Of a stretch of DNA of 64,000 nucleotides, positions 57,901-64,000 are shown in pieces. Under the pieces are notes generated by a model. It made no database searches. It was not told the origin of the DNA and worked only from the letters and a program-made list of their open reading frames with translations. The stretch is from contig OU862908.1 in NCBI GenBank assembly GCA_917880885.1, positions 49,373,819-49,437,818 of the forward strand. Direction: 5' to 3'. Positions within the stretch are counted from its first letter, which is position 1; every line of letters begins with the position of its first letter. This stretch comes from Limnephilus marmoratus (taxonomy: Eukaryota > Arthropoda > Insecta > Trichoptera > Limnephilidae). A program made the position numbers and the translations under genes.

Positions 57901-60900
57901 CGAATCCTCTGATGAAATATTTAAATGCTTCAGGATATCTTCTTTGAGAACTCTTCCTCCTCGACCAGTTGAGGTAATATCAGAAAGGTTTAACTGCAAA
58001 TAATTAATTATTTCAAACGTCACTAAAATTTACAAAGTTGTTGGATGAATCTATATTTGTAGAAGGTTTTTAGATCTTGGAGTAACTTCAGTCTCCACAG
58101 TGGAATTAAAATGTAATTTAAAAAACATGATTTATGGTATATTAAAAAGATTTTAAGTTTTTGCGGGGGTATAGATATATGTAAACGTTTTACCTTGTTT
58201 TGCATTGCTATTCTTCTAACGGCAGGGGTAGCCAGCGCTTTATCGTGATTTACGTTATTAGTCTCAGAAGAAGAAATATCTTGTTTTTCATTGGTGGTAA
58301 CTGTAACACAGAGACAAAACATTTTTTATAAAATATAAATATACAAAGATATTTTGTTAATTGAAGCTTTCTGTGATTAAATTAACCCGTTCTACATTTT
58401 AAATTTAAAACATTAATTCCTTTTCAATTTTTTGGTTATTTATTTACATAAGTTCCACCTAGGAGGCTCTGAGGAAAATATTTTCCCTCAGGGCTTGTGT
58501 CATCTTTGGGGATGCTGTGTGAAAGGTATTTTAAAAAAGGAATGAGAGGAAGTTCTGGGAAGGAAAAAGGTACGTAGGGTGGGTAGGTATTAGGGGTTGG
58601 TGTGTCCAGGAGTAGCGGACGAATGAATCCATCCCTCCCGAGAGGGCCTTGCTGTAGAGGTCAGAAGGTATCCCTCAACCAGTCTCTCCCGACCCGACTA
58701 CCACGTTGATGGTGGGCAGAAGCATCCGCCGCCAAGATCCGGACAAACCTCACCCCATGAACCCGGGCACCCATGCCAAGTCACCAAACGTAGCGACCTA
58801 CGGCAGAGACGTGACGGAGACTTGTGGCGACCTACGGCAGAGTTGTTGGTTATTTAATAAAAGGTTCCCATACCCGCCCCCCCAAATCGATCTTTAATGT
58901 ACTGCAGTATGGAAATATAATCGAAGACAGGTACATTTTTATAAAATAAAACTCATCTAACTTGAATAAATCAAAAACTTCTTTTAGATTCGAGTATAAT
59001 TACGCTTTATAAAAAAAAAATTAAAAAACAAACTCATGAAAAATTAGTAATTTTTTTAAAGAACTTAGTATTACCAGTTGTCGAAGGTTTTTCTTCGCTA
59101 ACGGAGTCATCTTGGATATCAACATCGATGAGAGGTTGTCCCACCTGGGCGATGTCATCAACTTTGTGGTAGATCTTGGTGACTTTGCCGTCGAATCTGC
59201 TTGTTATGGTGACAGAGGCTTTGTCGCTCTGCACCTCGCAAATATTTTGAAATTGTTCTATTACGTCGCCTTCTTTGATAAACCTGAAATGATTATTTTA
59301 AAACAAATTAAATAACATATTTGTAAAATGCATTAACTTTGTGGCTCGCCATAATTTATAACAAAAAACAAATAAAATAAAAAAAATTGTATGTCTGTGA
59401 ATATTCTATATCATAGGTTAGTTATAATATGCTCCTGACGAAGGAAGAGTGCTTCCGAAACTGGTAGAGTGTTTATAAAATAAAAATAGTCTACAACAAA
59501 TTTATGTTTTTTTTATTGTAAATTAAATAAAGGTTGTTGCTTGTGGGTCTTATTTTTTACTCTCAGTAATATGTAAATTTAAAAGCAATCAATAAGTATA
59601 AAGATGTGAATTTATAAAACATCACTTTTAGGTAAAATAATAAGGGACTCGAGTGAAAAATGTTATGTATATAATAAAATCAAATAATTTTGTTTAAACC
59701 ACTATATAATTAACAATATCAACATATTTCAGTAACACTGATCTTCATCAGGACAAGATGTTAATTTAAAAAAATAAATGACAAACAAGTATAGACAAAA
59801 TAGAAAAATTAGAACAATAACAAAATATTACAAATGAGAGGTGATTAATTGCTTAAAAATCTCATAAAAATAGTTATAAAAAATTAAATATGAAAAATAT
59901 TTAAGAATATATAAAATTGCATTTAGATAATAAAAAACTTTTAAAACAAACACTAAAAACAGGTAGTCCAAATAACAAAATAAATAGTTATAATTATTGT
60001 TAGTATTAATAAGAAAATAAATTTAAAAGATGGCTATTTTTTTATATGTTTGGTTATTTATAATATTTAATTTACTATTAACGCTCTTTCTAATTTCAAA
60101 AATTTCTAAATTATCTAATTGTATACCCGTAATGTTTATGTAAAATTTAAGACCTTTATTAATATCAAAAGAATGACTTGTTTCCAAAATATGGTAGACA
60201 AATTCTGAATAATTATTATTATATAAACATCTTGTATGTTCCTTAACTCTAATGTTAAAGTATTTTCCTAAAAAAAAGTTGCAATCATTGCAAATTATTT
60301 TATAAATCTCAGATGTGTTCAAAAAATCACATTTATCCTTATTATTTAATATATAATTTTTTAATTTGTTATTTGTATAAAAAGCTGGTTGGATAATTGT
60401 ATAAAAATGTTATGGCTTAAAAAACATAAAATCGTATTGCTTATTCTGCATAAATTATATATGGATATAATAAATCGTCATTTAAAAACGAATAAAATCC
60501 TAAGAGACCTAATTAATAATTTGGATTTGTTGATTTCATACCGACACGAGTGGGATTGACATAACTGTACCGACAAGATACCATGTACGTATAACGTCAC
60601 GCGTACTGCTTTAGATTATGATCGTTTTGGCGGGCTTTGAAAAATGCAAAATTTGAAAATTATAACTTTTAACTGTGAAATTGACGGTTGTAAAAAAAGC
60701 TTTTTCACTAGAAAAAACTGGAATTATTCCTTGTTGTCAGTAAGTACCCAAAAACTTGAAATAATAAGTTTATTTACTTATCGCTGAAACTAAGGGTTTA
60801 AAAAGTCATATATTCTTACCATTCTTTGACGTTTACTTCTTTGATACCTTCTCCGATATCGGACAAGATGTATGGAATAACCTTGTTCAAGAATGCTGAA

Positions 60901-62562
60901 GTATGGATCAAACTCCTTTGATTGGTGTGTCGTAAGGACACATTTAGAAATTCATTATGGACTAGTTTGTTGTTGTAGCATAGGCACGGACGATTCTTCT
61001 GAAAAAAGCAAATAATTATTCGACTGTTTGTACTTAAACATAAAATTAATCACATTATACGAACAGGACAAAGTGTTTATCGAAAGAAACACTTAACATT
61101 GTTGGTGTTTTATTACGAACTTGTAAAAGTTTAGGAATATAAATAAGTAAGTTTTGTAAGACCATTTAGACGGGAAACGCTAACACTTGGTATAAATCAC
61201 TTGTTTTATACGTGTAGATGTTGTGCACAAAGTTACATTGTTTCTTTTGTCGAAAAAAAGGAAGATGAACCGAAAATCGTGAAGATCTTTGACTTAAAAG
61301 CCAGTCCGAATATTAAGTTCTATTCGAAAATTCTTCAAAAGTTACCTTCGCAAATAATACGAAATATTATTCATTGAAGTTAATTTAACTCAGGTTTGAA
61401 TGAGTAAACATATTGTAGAAATTATTTGTAATGATAAATAATTGAATACGATTTTGTCATGCACGAATATCTTCCACAATTGCGATATTATTATTAGCGT
61501 GTCATTGCTTGTTATAAGCATGTAACTTTACCAAGCGGCATAGCACGAGGAAAACTATTCAGGTGAAATGTCGGCTGATTTATAAAATACATAAATCTTT
61601 GACTGCTGCGTGAGATGTCACCAGTAAAATGAAATTAATTGAACATTTATTCTACTCGTATTCTACCTGGCCATTAGCAAACCCATTTGCCGAATGATTT
61701 CAAAGGCAATGACCTGACTTGTAATGAAACACCACATACTATAGCAATATGATATAATAAATTATCATAATTGTTATACCAAATTACACACGATTATGTA
61801 TCAAAATATGATAGAATGTATAGAGACAAAATTTAGTCCTAGAGATATATTTTTCTTCTAGCAATATGTATTAGAAATTTTGTTAGGTTTGGTGAAAACA
61901 GTTTTTTTTTAGATACGTACTTAATAAGTATGTAAGATTTAAATGAAATAACCGAGAAAAAACACATTAAACGCTTCAATTATTTAGATAAATCATAAAG
62001 TCATTAATAACAGCATCAGTTGCGGTGGCATACAGCGTGCAGTGTTATTGGGTCATGGTAAAATTGAAGATGCAATTTCATCATAATATTCGCTTTTCAT
62101 AAATTGTTGTTGGAGAATTTCCTGAAAATATTGAACCGGCACTTTGTTTACGTGATGTAGCTTTTAATGGAGTCATTGACGTAATGCAAAATATATGATC
62201 TTACAGGAATCGCTTTGTTAGTATTAATGATTTTTTAACAGTTTTTACTAACAAATTATATTCGTTAGAATAATTATGCTATATGATTAATCTCAGACAA
62301 TTTGCTATCTGTAAGTAAGAACGATTTAACACTATAAGCTGTTAATTCTCTTAAATTAAAATATATAACTTTTTCTTTCGAAGTGTTTGTATGTAGGTTG
62401 CAGGTATGGAATACTATCTCTCTCGTTTCTTTGAATGTGAAAGAGACATACGCGATAACGCGGTATTTTGTGATATGATAATAATCGCACACGCACTAAC
62501 CACCACGGAGTGAAAAAGATCAAAATTACTTGGTTTCTTGTATAAAACATTTTTGCAAACAT
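54110..62562 (-). CDS. DBT: Branched-chain alpha-keto acid dehydrogenase E2 (lipoamide acyltransferase)
   Basis: The E2 core of the mitochondrial BCKDH complex; it transfers branched acyl groups from lipoyl-lysine to CoA in valine, leucine and isoleucine breakdown. Exons on the minus strand: 62562-62530 (start, tentative), 60998-60820, 59283-59075, 58300-58194, 57993-57748, 57167-56901, 56395-56267, 54438-54367 and 54274-54110. Phases agree throughout, giving 468 residues (human about 480). Order: basic mitochondrial leader to about residue 50; lipoyl domain ([12 protein letters not shown] onward, lipoyl-Lys in [11 protein letters not shown]92); E1/E3-binding domain ([13 protein letters not shown] ... 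[12 protein letters not shown]); catalytic domain with the SADHRIIDG active-site motif (His439, Asp443). All key residues are present. Several introns carry retroelement remnants. I am sure of the gene; only the first exon is uncertain. Confidence 0.93.
54481..54660 (-). repeat. Dispersed repeat, copy in DBT intron
   Basis: Reverse complement of the repeat at 46010 and 50870-51030: words ctactttcagcctcacaata, taccccaatt and gaacgttctatctcc match in antisense. Confidence 0.6.
54867..55855 (-). mobile_element. LINE 3' part in DBT intron
   Basis: The minus strand encodes a LINE C-terminal region ([52 protein letters not shown]), ending at 55300. A 3' UTR follows with ggcttagcctagtgtggtag near 54960, and the poly-A tail is seen as a run of about 45 T (54862-54907). 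5'-truncated near 55855. The tail matches the fragment at 41530-41635. Confidence 0.8.
55851..56177 (-). other. Unidentified 108-codon frame in DBT intron
   Basis: Open minus-strand frame between a DBT exon and the LINE end. Words such as [20 protein letters not shown] look protein-like rather than random, but I recognise no family and it is out of frame with the LINE region that follows. It may be an unrelated inserted fragment. Confidence 0.25.
58440..58870 (-). mobile_element. Short LINE derivative (5' UTR joined to 3' UTR) in DBT intron
   Basis: In antisense it carries the 3'-UTR word gccctgagggaaaatatttt (seen as aaaatattttccctcagggc at 58475) and the 5'-UTR words gggtgcccgggttcatgggg and ggtttgtccggatcttggcg (antisense at 58735-58770), with no coding part between. 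It is the same family as 25075-25692 and 43000-43745. Confidence 0.7.
59435..59461 (+). ncRNA. Hammerhead-like motif in DBT intron
   Basis: CTGACGA, a perfect 5-bp stem II (GGAAG/CTTCC, loop AGTG), then GAAAC. The two core strands match the hammerhead consensus. Stem III and the cleavage-site U are not convincing. Confidence 0.4.
59726..59751 (-). ncRNA. Hammerhead-like motif of second Penelope-like relic
   Basis: The minus strand reads CTGATGA, a 4-bp stem II (CAGT/ACTG, loop GTT), then GAAAT. It lies about 270 bases downstream of a GIY-YIG frame, the same arrangement as at 40502-41040. Confidence 0.4.
60023..60340 (-). pseudogene. GIY-YIG end of a second Penelope-like relic
   Basis: The minus-strand frame reads [20 protein letters not shown], then [18 protein letters not shown] and SLHS-like [12 protein letters not shown]. 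It is clearly related to the frame at 40710-41040 but with the YIGKT strand damaged (FLGKYF). It sits inside the DBT intron in the same orientation as the gene. Dead copy. Confidence 0.7.
61000..62529 (-). other. First DBT intron, no gene recognised
   Basis: AT-rich DNA between the tentative first exon and the exon at 60998. No transposon coding sequence is seen. A donor GTAATT follows the tentative exon (62529-62524), and a good acceptor TTTTTTCAG precedes the next. Confidence 0.5.
62530..62562 (-). other. DBT: Tentative first coding exon of DBT
   Basis: An 11-codon exon, [11 protein letters not shown], ends at a GTAATT donor in phase 0, which is the phase needed by the next exon (KNRPCLCY...). 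The composition (basic, aromatic, no acidic residue) suits a mitochondrial targeting start. Other ATGs further upstream cannot be excluded. Confidence 0.45.
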
Positions 62563-64000
62563 TCGCCTTGTTTACGTATTCTTTTCAATGTGACCAACAA
62601 AGCTATTTGACTTGACTCCAAATTCAGCTGTCGCTATGATATATTTATACCACATTACCTACTTTATTTTTTAACTCATAATAATAAATAACTTGACAAA
62701 AGAAGATATGTGTTTTAACCTTGGAACATTTTTGATAAGAATATCAAATTAACTGTAAAATATTGTTGAACAACGACAATATTCGTCTGTGACCACGGGC
62801 CAGTGTTACCATGTTTTCATGGTTTTTTGGGTAATTTTTACCTTCATTTACCTATGAACATGACATGGTTTTTTACCGGTCAACAAAAGTCAACCGGTCA
62901 AGAAAATATTTTGGGTGGGATTCGTTTTTTAAGCGTGGGTCACGTGGGAAATCCTGAAATCAGGAATGTAGTTCTTGTAGTTCTTAATGTTAACATTTTC
63001 TCTTTATTGCATTTACGAGCAAGTTTAATATTAATACATCAATAACAAGAAATTAATACACATGTCATGTAGGTAACTTTAATTAAGTACCTATACTAGC
63101 TACTGTAAAGTATAAAAAAATATTATTGGGCTCATCTCATCGATCTGAAAAAAAAACTTGTTTTTTAAATTAAAAAGGCTATTTACATTCTTAGGTAGGT
63201 ACTAAAAATTAAACTTGATCACGGAAAAAAAACCCTTTAAAGTAAATATCTATCAAATATATTTATTTTTATTTTTTGATGTGTTTTTTTTTTTAACAAA
63301 AACATTAACTTTTTTTTCTATCATACAAAGAAAAATTATGAAATGATTGTTTTTAATAAAGCGTTGTATATTCTTTACTTTTTATTCTTTTATTATTTTC
63401 TTTTGTACATTCTTTTCTTATTTATATTCTCTATAAAAAGCTTACGAAAAACATGGTTTTTTAACCTTCTAAATTTGGAGAAACATGAATTTTTTATTCC
63501 TGAAACGTAGTTTTTAACTTTTGGGACATGGCAGCACTGACACGGGTTCATGCCTTTATTTCATGGGCCAGTATTGTCAGTACTGTCAGTATTTCAGTTG
63601 CTTTGCTAGGCGTGTGAGGTACCTATTTACGTCTGTCACATATTACTCTTTGGTAGCAGCCCTGGCAAGATAAGCCTAGTGATACCATTCCTAAAAATGA
63701 CTGATGTACCAATAAATTATTTGTTGCATATTGATTAAAATGCATACACATATTATATACATATATTTATGAAATTGATCGGGTATAATTAAGTATCTTA
63801 AAAGTTTAGCAAACATTTACAAAAGGTTAAGAAGAGTACATTTATTCTTATATGCTACTTTTTTCAATGCAGTAAATATAAAAAAATAGTAATATATTTG
63901 GTGCGAGACATGTGTATATCTAAACGACATGACTAAATGTAGATGGATTCAAAAGTCAACGGAAAACAGCAATCCACAATTGAATTTACGAACACAATAC
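62563..64000. other. Upstream flank of DBT, nothing recognised
   Basis: AT-rich sequence with short open frames only. No clear TATA box or repeat family could be assigned. Confidence 0.5.

Overview
The window looks like an insect nuclear chromosome. It is AT-rich, with long introns, canonical GT/AG splice sites, two intron-containing gene families and very dense transposable-element debris. I cannot fix the order; the GH16 glucanase type and the repeat repertoire would fit a beetle or a moth. All three host genes lie on the minus strand. Two are tandem paralogues of a secreted GH16 beta-1,3-glucanase (laminarinase type). The third is the mitochondrial branched-chain alpha-keto acid dehydrogenase E2 subunit (DBT, lipoamide acyltransferase).

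Layout. 1-4.0 kb: a decayed Jockey-type LINE (+) and small repeats. 4.1-14.5 kb: glucanase gene 1 (six coding exons, a short untranslated leader exon and a TATA box), its first large intron swollen by two DNA transposons. 14.5-26.4 kb: the 5' flank of gene 1, holding a three-level nested insertion: an L2/CR1-group LINE (+), interrupted by a second LINE (-) whose ORF1 looks SGNH-esterase-like, itself interrupted by a 1.27-kb solo LTR. 26.6-33.2 kb: glucanase gene 2, same exon lengths and same duplicated promoter and leader exon. 33.2-45.1 kb: its 5' flank, which matches the flank of gene 1 in blocks but carries other insertions (mariner relic, LINEs, solo LTR, Penelope-like relic). About 4.02-26.4 and 26.57-45.1 kb are therefore two units of one tandem segmental duplication. 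45.1-54.1 kb: no gene recognised, but fold-back elements, MITEs, tRNA-like SINE copies and a 0.7-kb direct duplication. 54.1-62.6 kb: DBT with nine exons, its introns carrying LINE and Penelope-like remnants. 62.6-64 kb: upstream flank, nothing recognised.

How the genes relate. The two glucanases should both be secreted, hydrolyse beta-1,3-glucan (digestion or antifungal defence) and probably share the tissue pattern of the duplicated promoter. They differ at about 39 of 381 residues by my hand alignment. DBT is an unrelated mitochondrial housekeeping gene of valine, leucine and isoleucine breakdown. Insertions shared or not shared by the two duplicated units give a relative chronology of transposon activity.
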